Positions 34,086-46,190 are shown, counted from the stretch's first letter. The stretch is 64,000 bases of DNA from Branchiostoma floridae (GCF_000003815.2 NC_049982.1:609815-673814), one strand, 5' to 3'. The notes: generated by a model not told the origin, from the letters alone. Numbers and translations: made by a program.

Positions 34086-34288
34086 TTATCTCCAAGCAGA
34101 TCCTACGGTAGCATACTTGACTTACTTGACTTATGTCGGGTGTCGCTCCTCCCCTGCCACCCGAACCACTGTAGCAGCCCAGTAGACTGGCAGAGGAGTG
34201 AAGCCGGCCTAAGGGGGGTGTTTCGCTATACTCCTCTGTCAGCTTTTGATTCTTTTCTCATGCTACCGTAGGACTTGCTTGGAGATTA
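34086..34288. mobile_element. Foldback MITE, TAATCTCCAAGCAGATC family, 9-bp TSD
   Basis: The arms are ATCTCCAAGCAGATCCTACG and its inverse ending GGAGATTA. The flanks GTGTTTTAC and GTGCTTTAC form a 9-bp duplication with one mismatch. The AAGCCGGC and ACTCCTCTG modules are in the interior. Confidence 0.85.
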
Positions 34289-34483
34289 GTGCTTTACGGC
34301 TCTAGGGGCGGATTGTGGGAGAGGTAAGTGTGTAGCGAAGTCGAAGGGAGAGTTGGTAGTTGGTTGGGCAATTATCACAGACGCTCCACGGTTTCTGTGG
34401 CCAAAAACAATCTGTTATTCTGCACTGTCACACCCTCTCCTCACTGACACTGTGCCAGTCAACTGAACTGGACTGGCCACAAT

Positions 34484-34604
34484 CTCAAATCCGCACGGAT
34501 CGTGAGCTGTTCCCTAGCCCACTGTATTTCTCTGGCCGGCTTACTCCTCTATTTGTTCCAATTCTACGGTTTTCAAGCGATCCTGAGTCTTGTAGAGACG
34601 AGGT
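34484..34604. mobile_element. Partial foldback MITE, CTCTACCAGA family
   Basis: The right two thirds of the family are present (CTGTTCCCTAGCC, GGCCGGCTTACTCCTC, TTTGTTCC, GTAGAGACGAGG). The left arm is missing. Confidence 0.7.
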
Positions 34605-34623
34605 TAATTAATTAACTAGTGAC

Positions 34624-35011
34624 CAGGGTTCTCCCCAGAATTTTTTAGTATAGTGGAGGGGCTGGCAAAAATAACCCGCACCAACGCGCTGCACTTTCAT
34701 GAAAATGGGTTCATTTTGCAATGACAGAGGGTGTCAAATACTACAAGTATAATATACTGTTGTTATTCCTTTGTTGTGAAGTGGCAAAACTACTATTGTT
34801 TTGATCATTGCTCATTCACAAGTTTTTGCAGACAATGCTGACTGGAAAAGTGATGCCACTTGGTACAAAAATCTGTGAATTGTCATTAATCTTAGCAAAA
34901 CTAACAAAGAAAATAGGGAAGAAACACACTAAATTTGAAAAATAGTATAGTGGAGCTGGCTGAGAGTATAGTGGAGGGCCTCCCTTATTCCACTCTCTGG
35001 GGAGAACCCTG
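34624..35011 (+). mobile_element. hAT-like MITE with CAGGGTTCTCCCCAGA ends
   Basis: The terminal inverted repeats CAGGGTTCTCCCCAGA and TCTGGGGAGAACCCTG are perfect over 16 bases. The 388-bp body is closely similar to 12026-12372. The flanks share AGTGA but no clean 8-bp duplication. Confidence 0.8.
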
Positions 35012-35469
35012 CAGTGATCTTCCCTTTTGTTCTCCTTTATCTCCTATCTCTGATATATTTTCTCATCAAAATACAAGAGGCCTCCAGTTTCTGTGGATTT
35101 CTAAGAAAACTCAATCTAAGTTTCCATCTGCTTGTATGAAGTGACAGTTTGAAACCTCTCGTGCTCGACGGCTCTGGGGCGGATTCTGAAAAAAAACACG
35201 GTCAACTACTAATGAAAAAAGAGAATCCCTGAAAAAGAGATTGTTTTTCGGGCCCGACACAGGAAATACAACATTGATCTCCCTATTTTCCTTATTCAAC
35301 TCGCGTGCCGCACACCTAAGTAAGAGTAATACTGACAGCCCCGAGTCAGCAAAACACTCACGGAGCTCAAAAGTCTGACACTAAAACCACCTGTCAACTT
35401 TGACGCCAACCATACAGCGACCACAATTTGAGTTATGTGACATTCGATTCCATAAACATGATGCAAAAT

Positions 35470-35612
35470 GTTAAAATATGGTTCAGAAGACAACAAAAAA
35501 TATGTCGCACAAAAAATGTTGTTAAAACAAAAAATATGTCGCACAACAAAAAATGTTGTTTTAACAACATTTTTTGTGGGACATATTTTTTTTATTGTCT
35601 TTCGTCACTCAA
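35470..35612. repeat. Long AT-rich palindrome
   Basis: AAAAAATATGTCGCACAACA and TGTTGTTTTAACAACA pair into a nearly perfect hairpin centred at about 35560. Part of the left arm (ATATGTCGCACAAAAAATGT) is duplicated in tandem. Confidence 0.8.
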
Positions 35613-36689
35613 CGGTCATATTTTATTTATTGATTTATTTCAAAATCTAGAGGATGGTCCCTTCAGTTAAATGAACTGATTTCAAAGGGGGAGACCTCAC
35701 TTAAAACATAGCAAGTAAAGATACAGGAAAATGATTACTGACATGGGATCATAAATCATAAATACACAATAATACAACATCAAGTAGCAAGCATCCTTCC
35801 GGATCAATAGATACAAAGAACTTAGACGAAATCAAAAGAGTAACAACTCAGAACCAAAGTGACAAAATCAAAGTCACGAAAGGTTACTGCACGGTCATTG
35901 AGGGGCAGAGGTCACATATCAGAGCCTGTTCGGACGCTTTGAGGGTAGTGGCATTCTCTAGGGGAAAGAGGTTGTGTCTGTGTGCTGCCAGTTACGCGGA
36001 AGTCTTCTAAGAAATTCATTTCATCATTGAATGTGCTTTAGACCGTAAATGTGCCTAGAGCAGTGTTAATTGGCTGCTTCCAAGGTGAAATAGTCGACTT
36101 TTTTTAACACTAGGCTCGTTAGAAACTTCTGTTCATAGCAGAGAACGCCGCCCCAGATCCTTTGATATTAAAATTACATGAACATTTAATTCCAATTCTG
36201 TGGAAAGGTTGACAAACACGTCACGACAGTCTTTAATTGGGTTGAGAATGAGCGAGGTCCTGTGGTCGTGTGGTCCCCGGGGCGACTGTTCTTTTCATCC
36301 GATACTCTCAAATGGCATCATCTGCACGTACTTTACGTTTTACATAACGTAGATGTAACATGATCCAACAGAAGATCACAGACCCCTGTATTTCTACGCT
36401 TTTCTTTAATTGGTAGAACGTCTATATTAACGGGTGGGGGAATATTCATTAAGAAAACTTCAAAGCAATCCGTCGATGCTTTTGATCCGTCGAACCGGGC
36501 GAAGCTATTTTGCTAGTGCTGTCTTAATGTGAATGTTTATTTGAAGAAATGACGGTTCATAGTGGCAAATTCAGACACGTGTATGTGGACATTGGCACAC
36601 CAAATCCGTTCGTGTTTTTTGGCACACTATTGACTGATAAGCCGAAGAAGCTCGATGTACGTAACTCCGCCGTCAGGTAAAGGCGTTGA
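35613..36689. other. Intergenic, no feature
   Basis: Nothing is recognised. Confidence 0.35.
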
Positions 36690-36800
36690 AAAGTGCTTTT
36701 CCCAGGGGCACAATGTCAGGGGCACGGCGTGTATCGTACCCGGGACCTCTAGATTCCGAGCGCAACACTCTGCCAGTTACGCCATACACGACGCCAATGT
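36690..36800 (-). mobile_element. tRNA-like SINE, family 2
   Basis: On the minus strand GGCGTAACTGGCAGAGTGTT (A box region) and GGGTACGATACACGCC (B box region) are followed by the conserved body TTGTGCCCCTGGGAAAAGC. The tRNA-like head is too diverged for a working tRNA. Confidence 0.7.
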
Positions 36801-36910
36801 TCGTAGGGTGGATTACTGTAATTATTTCTGACAGCCGAATTTCCTCACAGAGGGATACTCTGCCATAACACATACATCCCCTCACGAATACCTGCACGTC
36901 CATCCTCAAC

Positions 36911-37058
36911 TAGGGATGGGTACCGGCACAGAAAATTCAGGTCGCGATACGGTGCAAGTCCTAAGGATCAGGTCCTTAACCTGAACCCACTGATTTTTTT
37001 CCGCCCGTTTTTTTACCGGCCCAACAAGAAAAATACGGTTTTGTACCGGTACATTGTG
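36911..37058 (-). mobile_element. Internally deleted TAGGGCTGGGTA MITE
   Basis: Both end regions are present in inverse orientation (TAGGGATGGGTACCGGCAC and ACGGTTTTGTACCGGTAC), but the middle of about 270 bases is gone. Confidence 0.75.
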
Positions 37059-37379
37059 ATTATAAAGTGACAGTACCGCCTTTATAGTTTAAGGCGTATT
37101 AATTCTAATGCAACTAGACAAACCATCGATTATAAAACATATCTGTTCTTTTATCTCCACTATAACAGAAAAGCGAGGAGAAGTTGAATTTTTCCAACGA
37201 TAGTTTCATTTTGTATCTGTTAACTGATTCTTTTCAACAAGTCTTGTGGAGACCTGTATTTTGCCCGGTGTTGCAAAAATGTGCAATAAAGGTCTCCAAT
37301 CATTCATTAGGTAAACGGCATTTCCAGCTGTTCAATTATCCTAAATATTCTCCATTTTCCACTCCCGCCACAGAACACG

Positions 37380-38251
37380 ACTCCCGTGGAGGTCCCCCGA
37401 TGACGTCGCGGTTGCCATGACGACGCGCGCCCTCCCGAGGGGTGATGGTGATGAGTAGCGGTGACGTCACCGGGAAGCCGAGCCATATCTCAGGTGTGGT
37501 GCAAGCGTGCCGTCGCCGCGGGACTTAAAGTACGCACCGTAGGGGGAGGTGGTTCCTCCAAGACATTGTCTGCGTCTGGATCGCCTTGAACAGATCTTGA
37601 TGACCAAGACTGACTTCGAGGTGTTTTGTTGCGCTCTCACACCTCAGCTGCCCCGACTACCTACCGGCACACACATTGGTACGTCCTTCCCTCTTTGCTG
37701 TAGCGGGCCAAATATGATCACACTCACACACACACGGACATCCACCTGTTGAGTACGCAGTAGGCCTGACGCTGGCTGGCTGCTTGTGACGTCCAGCGAT
37801 CTATCGGCCTCGTTAGCTCGTGTTGTCTGAGCTGTGTGTCGGTGAGACAGCTGTCAATCATCATCAGCCGAGCCACCTGCGTGTCAACTTCGCACCAGGT
37901 CTGCCGGCTTGCTGTTTGTCACCTCCATCTTCTAGAGCATCTTGAGCAGAAATATCAAAGCAGGTCCGGCTGAAGCTGTGACGGCCAAGCCACTGCCATC
38001 GCAACAACAGTAGCTAGGACCGCGCAGGCAACGCGTATAACACTGGGTCCGAAGGCTTGCTGTTTTGTCACGTCCATTATACCAGTATTTAGCGCCCGGT
38101 AAAGCAGCGTCCGTGACATCCACGCTACTAACACTGCAGATGCAGCTCAGACTCGGAAAGCTGAACTTGTCGCCAGTGTAGGCAAGCAAGCCAGATAGCT
38201 TTCAGCCGGACGAGAGAAAGTAGCTCTGCACGGCAATACAGATCAAGCAAG
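37380..38251 (+). promoter_or_regulatory. CRE-containing promoter-like region and possible 5' exon
   Basis: A full CRE TGACGTCA (37462-37469) and a GATGACGTCGCGG half-site lie in a GC-rich block at 37380-37530. The segment that follows ends at AAG|GTGAGTGG (38251/38252), a strong donor. It is consistent with a 5' untranslated exon of a plus-strand gene, possibly GPR19. No coding sequence is recognised in it. Confidence 0.35.
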
Positions 38252-38904
38252 GTGAGTGGCATTTCTTGCAAAACACCTATACTCGGATACTATAGTATTA
38301 TGTAATCCATGTTCTTTTTACGTAGACCCTGTGTAAAGCCTTGGTCACATTTGCAAACTGAGGCCCGGTTTTAAGAAACGTAAAATTAAAATGTATACCT
38401 AGAAATATGCACAAATAATGCCAGGAATCTTATTTTGACATTTTGTGTATTTAGATAATTCTTTCCCTCCCGAAAGCTCCCAGACCGTGCCCCGGTTTGG
38501 AAATGTGACTTAAGTCTTACAACATCCTGTGTTATTTGGGTTATACCCTACTAATATTTCTATTCGTTTTCTTTGTGCATAATGTAATAATGATTAAATG
38601 GTTGTGCACAATGGACCTACGGAAAGACAACTCGGCATAATTAAAAGGGGCTCTTTGAAAATTTGATAGATGAATTTGGAAAAATAAATGATTTACTAAA
38701 GGAAATATTGTGTGGAGAATACACGACGATGTCATGCTTTATCACAACTCATGTATTTCATTTTGAATGAAAAAAGGTGTAAGAAAAATCAGTTCAGAAC
38801 TACACAAATTTCAGCACTAAGGAGAGGGCATAATATACTAGTACAGTCAATGTACTACCGTAGTTACATTTCCTCTGTAACAGGTTTGGTCTAGGCCAAA
38901 AATA
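38252..38904. other. Intergenic or intronic, no feature
   Basis: Nothing is recognised. Confidence 0.35.
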
Positions 38905-39625
38905 GTTACTCAAGCAACTGGATATGGTTTTGAAACGTCAGACTTTCGGATAGAATNNNNNNNNNNNNNNNNNNNNNNNNNNNNNNNNNNNNNNNNNNNN
39001 NNNNNNNNNNNNNNNNNNNNNNNNNNNNNNNNNNNNNNNNNNNNNNNNNNNNNNNNNNNNNNNNNNNNNNNNNNNNNNNNNNNNNNNNNNNNNNNNNNNN
39101 NNNNNNNNNNNNNNNNNNNNNNNNNNNNNNNNNNNNNNNNNNNNNNNNNNNNNNNNNNNNNNNNNNNNNNNNNNNNNNNNNNNNNNNNNNNNNNNNNNNN
39201 NNNNNNNNNNNNNNNNNNNNNNNNNNNNNNNNNNNNNNNNNNNNNNNNNNNNNNNNNNNNNNNNNNNNNNNNNNNNNNNNNNNNNNNNNNNNNNNNNNNN
39301 NNNNNNNNNNNNNNNNNNNNNNNNNNNNNNNNNNNNNNNNNNNNNNNNNNNNNNNNNNNNNNNNNNNNNNNNNNNNNNNNNNNNNNNNNNNNNNNNNNNN
39401 NNNNNNNNNNNNNNNNNNNNNNNNNNNNNNNNGTCCAATAGGTGTTCATTCATAGTTAGAGTATAAAAGATCTGTTTCTTCCAGATCTCTTCAGTGTCAC
39501 TGACGAAGGATAGTGGATTCTATCCGAAACGTCTGACCGTTTCAAAACCATATCCAGTTGCTTGAGTAACTATTTTTGGCGTATCTTATTACCTGGATGT
39601 CTAACCTACATCGACGTAGGTTTGG
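38905..39625. repeat. CAAGCAACTGGATATG foldback element containing an assembly gap
   Basis: The left arm GTTACTCAAGCAACTGGATA precedes the gap and the inverse arm TATCCAGTTGCTTGAGTAAC ends it at about 39570, followed by the family tail CTTATTACCTGGATGTCTAA. The gap thus lies inside one palindromic element. Confidence 0.75.
38957..39432. other. Assembly gap, 476 N
   Basis: A run of 476 N. It falls between the two arms of a foldback element, a likely reason for assembly failure. Confidence 0.99.
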
Positions 39626-39702
39626 TCTAGCTTTATGATTTAGATGGTTCACTTTATGTTATGTAACATAATTTGTAAATATTGTATATAAAAATATATC
39701 TT

Positions 39703-39795
39703 TCCCAAGACCACAACGTCAGGGCATATCAAGGGTTTCGAAACCAGGACCTAGAGGTTCCTGGCCAACACACATTACCTATTGCGCCACACGGT
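39703..39795 (-). mobile_element. Diverged tRNA-like SINE, family 2
   Basis: The minus strand shows GTGTGGCGCAATAGGTAATG, then AACCTCTAGGTCCTGG and CGTTGTGGTCTTGGGAAAG, matching the order of parts in the other family-2 copies. Confidence 0.55.
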
Positions 39796-40484
39796 GGTAA
39801 ACGAATGTATATCATTGATAAATACACACACTTTTCCACTAAGTCAATGGTGTCTATGTACGCGTACCGAAATCGTACGAATTTTACTTACCCGAAAAAG
39901 CAGTTAGTCAAGCAACTGGACATATTTTTGAGAACGGTCAGACATTTCAGATAGCATCCACTATCTTTCGACAGGTTTTTGGCGTATCTTATGATATTAC
40001 CTTGTTGTGTGCCCTCATCGACATCTTATCAAATTCACACGTCTTCTATGTAAAACGCGCGAAGTGACGAGAGAGAGCCGACAAAGCCGATGTTGTCACG
40101 ACACGCAAAGAGGGAAAAAAATACCGGTTATGTTGTTTTGACGCTGTGGAGTGGTTTTACATCACGAAGAAATCACAGGGTGCTGAGCGGATCAAAGCAG
40201 CCCGACGCTAATGCAAACCCAAGCCGTGTAATAGGAACAGTATGGCGCCTTTGAAAACACAAGAATCAGGCAAAGATTGTGTTTATGAAGAAAGCCTGAC
40301 ACGGAAGGTTCCTGCGGCTGTAATTAGTTGCTTGGCAGCGCTGCACTTGAGAGCTAAATAGATTTTGAAAGGTTGACAGGTCTCGCTTCACTTCTCTTCA
40401 ATTCACTTCACTTCACTTTATTTGTCTCTCCAGTAACACATACTCGGCTCACTATTGACCTGTTTGTTTGCGCGCGTGTGCATT

Positions 40485-40632
40485 TGGGTGGGTGTGCGTG
40501 CGTGTGTGTATATACATGTATGTGTGTTTACGTTTGTGTGTGTGTGTGTGTGTGTTTGTGTGTGTATGTGTGTTTATGTTTGTTTGTGTGTATGTGTGTG
40601 TGTGTGTGTGTTTATGTGTGCGCTCGCTCGGT
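40485..40632 (+). repeat. GT-rich microsatellite
   Basis: Interrupted TG/TGTTTATG array of about 150 bases. Confidence 0.9.
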
Positions 40633-41036
40633 CGTGTGTAAAACGCACTCCGTTGTCTCGATCACATGTTTAGGCGCATAGTGGGTCTCAAAAAATTCTC
40701 AAATCCTAGACAAAGGTACAGTTTGTGTAATTTTCCTTCCCTTATCCTTTACATATCGTAGATGTGTACGGACCCCATGGCGACCGTTTTAATAGGGATT
40801 TCCACTTCAGTAGATCCCCGACATTGCGTGGGAGGCTTGCCTAGTCATTAAGGCTGGGAAGACCCAGAAGATGGGACGCTACAGGGGAAGCGGCTTAGGT
40901 CTGAGAGTCGGTACAGCTGGGGGATTGTCCGCCTCTTCTCTCCGCAAATCCGCCACAGGTTCGTGCTGGCCTCGGTCGCCAAATTCTAGCGGGACTGGCT
41001 TTTATTTTGTGGGGGAAGAGGGCGAGGGAGGGCGGA

Positions 41037-41791
41037 GCAAACTCCCTTCCACGGCAAACTCCCTTCCATGGCAAATTCCCTTCCACTGCAAACTCCCTTC
41101 CACGGCAAACTCTCTGCCACCGCAAACTCTCTTCCACGACAAACTCCCTTCCACGGCAAACTCCCTTCCACGGCAAACTCCCTTCCACGGCAAACTCCCT
41201 TCCACGGCAAATTCCCTTCCACGGCAAACTTCCTTCCACGACAAACTCCCTTCCCCGGCAAACTCCCTTCCATGGCAAACTCTCTTCCACGGCAAACTCC
41301 CTTCCATGGCAAATTATCTTCCACGGCAAACTCCCTTCCACGGCAAACTCGCTTCCACGGCAAACTCCCTTCCACGGCAAATTCCCTTCCACGGTAAACT
41401 CCCTTCCCCGGCAAACTCCCTTCCACGGCAAAATCCCTTCCACGGCAAACTCCCTTCCCCGGCAAACTCCCTTCCACGGCAAACTCCCTTCCACGGCAAA
41501 CTCCCTTCCACGGCAAAATCCCTTCCATGGCAAATTCCCTTCCACGGCAAACTCGCTTCCATGAAAAATCCCCTTCCACGGTAAACTCCCTTCCACGGCA
41601 AACTCCCTTCCACGGCAAACTCCCTTCCACGGCAAACTCTCTTTCACGGCAAACTCCCTTCCATGGCAAATTCCCTTCCACGGCAAACTCCCCTTCACGG
41701 CAAACTCCCTTCCACGACAAACTCCCTTCCAGTTCCACGGCAAACTCCCTTTCACGGCAAACTCCATTCCACGGCAAACTCCCTTTCCAGG
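41037..41791 (+). repeat. 18-bp minisatellite, about 42 units
   Basis: The unit CTTCCACGGCAAACTCCC repeats over about 755 bases with mostly single substitutions and rare indels. Because 18 is a multiple of three, several frames stay open on both strands and give long low-complexity reading frames that are not genes. Confidence 0.96.
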
Positions 41792-42083
41792 CATAAGAGA
41801 ACCTAGCCAATGTTGAGAATCGCGAACCAGCCCCTCGACCCATAGAACAAGAGCCAGTCGACCAGTCCCGCTCGAAGTTGTGACGGAGGCTAGGTGCCTT
41901 GTTCCATACGCTGATGTGGACACCAACTGACGCGACAGTGATGTGATGTAATGATGGTAGCCTGACTGTTGGTAAATCATCTTAATTCTGTACAAGATGA
42001 ATTACATACATACATACATACATAATATACGTTAAAAACCTAGGACAACACTTTATCTCATGATTCGATATCACCAGAAGGGC

Positions 42084-42317
42084 TACCCTGGGAGCCAGAC
42101 AGGGCCGGGTAGCTAGCGAGTTTTGTTCGGGGAGCAAAGGCAGTCAGCCCGCCGATTTCACATATTAAGCGTTACGGGGAGTTTAAGCCTGAAGGAGTTA
42201 TCGGACCTCATCGGGCTTAAATTCCCCGGGCGCTAATAGGAGATTGGGCGGGCCTGACTGTCTTGGGCCACCGAATAAACTGTCCTAGCTGCCCGATCCC
42301 GGCTGGCTCCCAGGGTA
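42084..42317. mobile_element. Foldback MITE, TACCCTGGGAGCC family, 9-bp TSD
   Basis: The ends are TACCCTGGGAGCCAGAC and GGCTGGCTCCCAGGGTA. The flanks CAGAAGGGC and CAGAAAGGC form a 9-bp duplication with one mismatch. A smaller nested hairpin lies in the middle (about 42165-42235). Confidence 0.8.
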
Positions 42318-42528
42318 CAGAAAGGCAAAAGGCAGAATAGCACCAGTGTCCGTTTTGGTTGTAGCCACGACCGGGCCCGGAAGGCACAGATTTGTCCCGA
42401 AGGAATACCAGGTGTACCTCTCGGTGTTCTCAAGGGTAAGTCACGACGGCTATTTGTAACGTGGCCCCGCGTTGATTTTCACTTTAACTGAAATCAACCC
42501 GGGGTCCGGCCAGGCTCAAATGTCTACT

Positions 42529-43282
42529 GGATCCCGAATATTTCCGAACATCGCACGCCGGGATCCGAAGGCTCTCGTGGATTCCCGACCATCGTCCGAC
42601 GGGTACCGAAGGATCCCGTACATTCCCGACCATAACACGACGGGTTCCGAAGTCTTTCGTAGATTCCCGACCATGACATTGACACGACGGGTTCCGAAGG
42701 CTTCCGTAGATTCCCGAGCAAAACACTACGGAATCCGAAGGCTCCCTTAGATTCCCGAACATAACACGACAGAATCCGAAGGCTCCCTTAGATTCCCGAG
42801 CATAACACGACAGAATCCGAAGGCTTCCATAGATTCCCGAGCATAACACGACAGAATCCGAATATACGAAGGTTCCCGTAGATTCCCGAGCATAACACGA
42901 CAGAATCCGAAGGCTCCCTTAGATTCCCGAGCATAACACGACAGAATCCGAAGGCTTCCGTAGATTCCCGAGCATAACACGACAGAATCCGAAGGCTCCC
43001 TTAGATTCCCGAACATAACACGACAGAATCCGAAGGCTTTCGTAGATTCCCGAGCATAACACGACAGAATCCGAGGGCTCCCTTAGATTCCCGAGCATAA
43101 CACGACAGAATCCGAAGGTTCCCGTAGACTCCCGAGCATAACACGACAGAATCCGAAGGCTTCCGTAGATTCCCGAACATAACACGACAGAATCCGAAGG
43201 CTTCCGTGGATTCTCGAGCATAACACGACGGAATCCGAAGGTTCCCGTAGACTCCCGAGCATCACGCGACAGGTTCCGAAGG
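42529..43282 (+). repeat. 41-bp minisatellite, about 18 units
   Basis: The unit contains ATAACACGACAGAATCCGAA followed by GGCTYCCKTAGATTCCCGA. The copies at the left end are more diverged; those from 42750 to 43260 are nearly identical. A few units carry small insertions. Reading frames on the minus strand reflect the repeat only. Confidence 0.96.
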
Positions 43283-43774
43283 CCAATGGAGATGAAAACT
43301 CGCGCGGGGCGTTTACGTGCATTGGCCGTGGGGGGCGTTTACTTACGGCCCGGTGGGTGTTGGCAATTAGAGGGGAAGAAAAGTGGGTCCTCTGGGAGTT
43401 ACTTAGTATGTAGCCGCAGTTGTGCTAGAGGTGCGCCGATTAGTAGGTTCATTCTGTGCTCTTTCCCGTACATTTACAACTTCCTCTCGCCAGGACGTAC
43501 TGCGGTTTTTGGGGGCGAGCGTACGAGTTTTCACAATCACACCACCCAGGCTTGTTGAAGCGCTAGTCTGGGTTCGGCGATACCTGAAGTAAGTTCATCT
43601 CAGTTAACGACAATTGAGATTATGCTTAGGTGGTTCGGCTACGCAACAGGTACGGTGTGTTAGCCCGCCTCATATTGTAATGTATAGCACTATAGGCCTG
43701 GGGAGTATATGTTTCATGTCGCCCTTGTGTAGCCAATTATCTTTATGCAGATCCTACAGTGATATCATATAGCC
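43283..43774. other. Intergenic, no feature
   Basis: No gene or repeat is recognised. Confidence 0.35.
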
Positions 43775-43870
43775 GCTACCAGGCTCCCCAGGTAAATAGT
43801 AGAAATAGTAGAAATTGGCCGAATAGACAAAAAAACACACAAGAGGAGTTGGTTGGCTCGGTGTCGATCA
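43775..43870 (+). mobile_element. Left half of CTCTACCAGGCTCC MITE
   Basis: It starts TAGCCGCTACCAGGCTCCC and keeps the ATAGTAGAAATTGGCC arm and GAGGAGTTGGTTGGC. The right half is missing. It resembles 52717-52815, which is cut in a similar place. Confidence 0.65.
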
Positions 43871-44795
43871 AATTCAAGACAACAAGCTCCTCGTTTAGAT
43901 ATTGTCGTGACTGTGTATGTTTCTAATTGTGACGTTTCCGCCCCAAAATTGGAAATAGTCTCGAGAACAAAATACGAAGATCAATGACCCATACAACCAC
44001 TTTTTTTTATATTCATGTGTACAATTATTTCTTATCTACGGTGTTTGGCAACTGTACAAAAACAATTTGAAATCTCCATCACAACAACAAGCTGTCCATA
44101 AGTAGGTCCCAATAGGATAGGCTAATTACGAGTAGTAGGCAGCCACACTCCAGGCTGACTTAGTAATGGCACGTGTTCACTGTGCACGTGTCATCCAGCC
44201 TCAACGGGGCCAAACTCTTCCGGCAAAATTACTGTCCCTATGGCCAGCGTAGTTAGTCTTATGCAATCCTATAGGATTATTTACCGTCATTATGTAAAGT
44301 ATTGTTCCACAAACAGTCTAACCTGGCCTTACTTAGAGCGTTTCCGCTGACTTTTGGACTTTGAAAGGTCGAAAAGGTCACAATTAAAAGACGAGGTCGA
44401 TATACTCCGCCATATTACCATATGTCACTGAGCACCGTCCATAAAAACGAGTGTGTGTTTTCAATTGGAGGTTAAATGTTGACACTTTCTTGGTGTTTGG
44501 ATATCGCTGGTCGGAAGAAAATGGTTACCAATGTTGGGTGAGTAGAAGGAACATGTTTGATTGATTGGAAAATTTTCCTTCCGAAAGAGGTCTTTTTCTA
44601 TTTATTTGCTTTATTACCCCTATCTATAACTGCCCTAGGTGACCCCGTCGATTCGACAAATATCAAGATTATATGCAACTGGATATGATTTCAGAAATGG
44701 TCATTCGTATACGAGCCTGTTGATTCGTTCGTTACATATGCCCTTAAAGACTCTATTGTCGTTAATGGGTTTACTGTCGACTTGGGCTATCTTTC
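43871..44795. other. Intergenic, no feature
   Basis: Only a short CAACTGGATATGATTT scrap at about 44677 is recognised. Confidence 0.35.
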
Positions 44796-45115
44796 ATGAA
44801 TGAATGAAGACCTTTATTGTACATACATACCCACTGGGTTCAGTACAGGTCGCAACAAATGATACAACATGATACAATGAATCTAAACTACTCAAGAATC
44901 GTATTCTACTGCGTACATTCGGCTTCTTCTCGTTTCTTTGTGATATTGAAAATGTAAGAACGGGTATGCTTTATAAGTAAAGGTTTGTCTAGATTCATAA
45001 GGAATATAAATTTATCTATATTACTTAGTCGTATGAAGTGGGGGAACAGGCTAGGGGTTCTATTAGTCTGTAGAGTTCAGCTCTCTCTTTCTTGTACAAA
45101 CTACATTCTAGAACA
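44796..45115 (-). mobile_element. LINE 3' end, family A, second copy
   Basis: It is about 95 percent similar to 14095-14410, including the AATAAAGGTCTTCATTCATT 3' terminus and the C-terminal codons. It is 5'-truncated at a different point (about 45115), as expected for LINE insertion. Confidence 0.88.
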
Positions 45116-45848
45116 CCAGGCCCTATGACGGGGGTACGGAAATCGTAGAATTCAGCCAACCTGTCGGGAAATAGGCCAGGGGAGTCAGTTCACGGTGTAG
45201 TTAGCAGTTCCATTGGCTACGCGGCCAGCCAAATCCTCAGGTAGCAAAACTCCCTTGTCAAATCATTCTCCCTATAATGATCAGCGTAGTCAGTCTGGTG
45301 GAGACTAGTCGCCTTATTTTGTGTGCGGAAATAATGTATGAAATATTTTATCATGTCAATTACCGTCGCAAATGTGAATGATGAACTTTTATGCCAATTT
45401 CTTTCAATCATTGTTAATTTTTGTTTTTATCACCTTGTCTTAACGTTGGAGATGATAATATCGGTATGATTGTACTCTGAAATCTTTTGGAAATCAGCTG
45501 TCTTCAAGTGACGAGACAGCCATTTGATGAATAAGCATCATCAAAGCTTCCCTCCTGTGCTCTTGTTGGTTGGTGTCATCAAAATGTAATGCAGAATTCA
45601 TGAATATAATCTTAACGCTTAAACACGCAAATAACGCGTTTTAGCGACTATGAACCAACTAGCGGTAATACTTGTGGAACTGTTTATTACGCGTAAAACG
45701 TGCGATTTAGGCCTTCTATTAAACGCTGTTTTACATCAAATCTAAAGCAAAACAAGAGCTTTTAAAAAAAGCTGGTCTTTCGCTTACTTATATTGTGTAG
45801 GTAAAACTTTTACCAGATGAGTTTCAGAACAGTTTCAATGGTATGAAC
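45116..45848. other. Intergenic, no feature
   Basis: Nothing is recognised. Confidence 0.35.
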
Positions 45849-46190
45849 TAGGGGTGGGTACTGGAACAGAAAATTCAGGTACAGGTACAAAGGATCAGGT
45901 GCAGGTCCGGACTTGATGGTCTGTGCAAACTTTTGAAGGGGCGATACTCAAAACAATTGTCCATTTCGCTACTAAGGAATTAGTGGAGTATCTGATTACC
46001 ACTGGTGTTATAAAGTCCTATGTTCATGTGAACAACACTTGTTCTGTACGTTGACGTACAAAGTTTATTCAATTTGTTCTCGTAATTTATTGCACCAGTA
46101 AGCCCTTAAACGTATAGATGCCTGCTGATATAATGTGTTCATTTTCTAATTGGTGCAGCATCCAGTTTACTGATTTTTGTCAGGTCTGTG
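45849..46190 (-). mobile_element. Older TAGGGCTGGGTA MITE copy
   Basis: It begins TAGGGGTGGGTACTGGAAC (inverse orientation) and retains GGTCCGGAC, AACAATTGTCCATTTCGCTA and AATTGGTGCAGCATCCAG equivalents. The distal terminus is lost. Confidence 0.7.

Noticed and set aside
40895-41995. Reading frames up to 366 codons on both strands, with Gly/Arg/Glu- and Ser/Pro-rich repeats
   Set aside because: They are produced by the 18-bp minisatellite, whose length is a multiple of three, so several frames are open at once. No start context, splice sites or domain support a gene.
42484-43322. Overlapping minus-strand frames with repeated SDSVVLCSGIYGSLR-like peptides
   Set aside because: They come from the 41-bp minisatellite read in shifting frames. 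The repeat length is not a multiple of three and the frames replace each other along the array.
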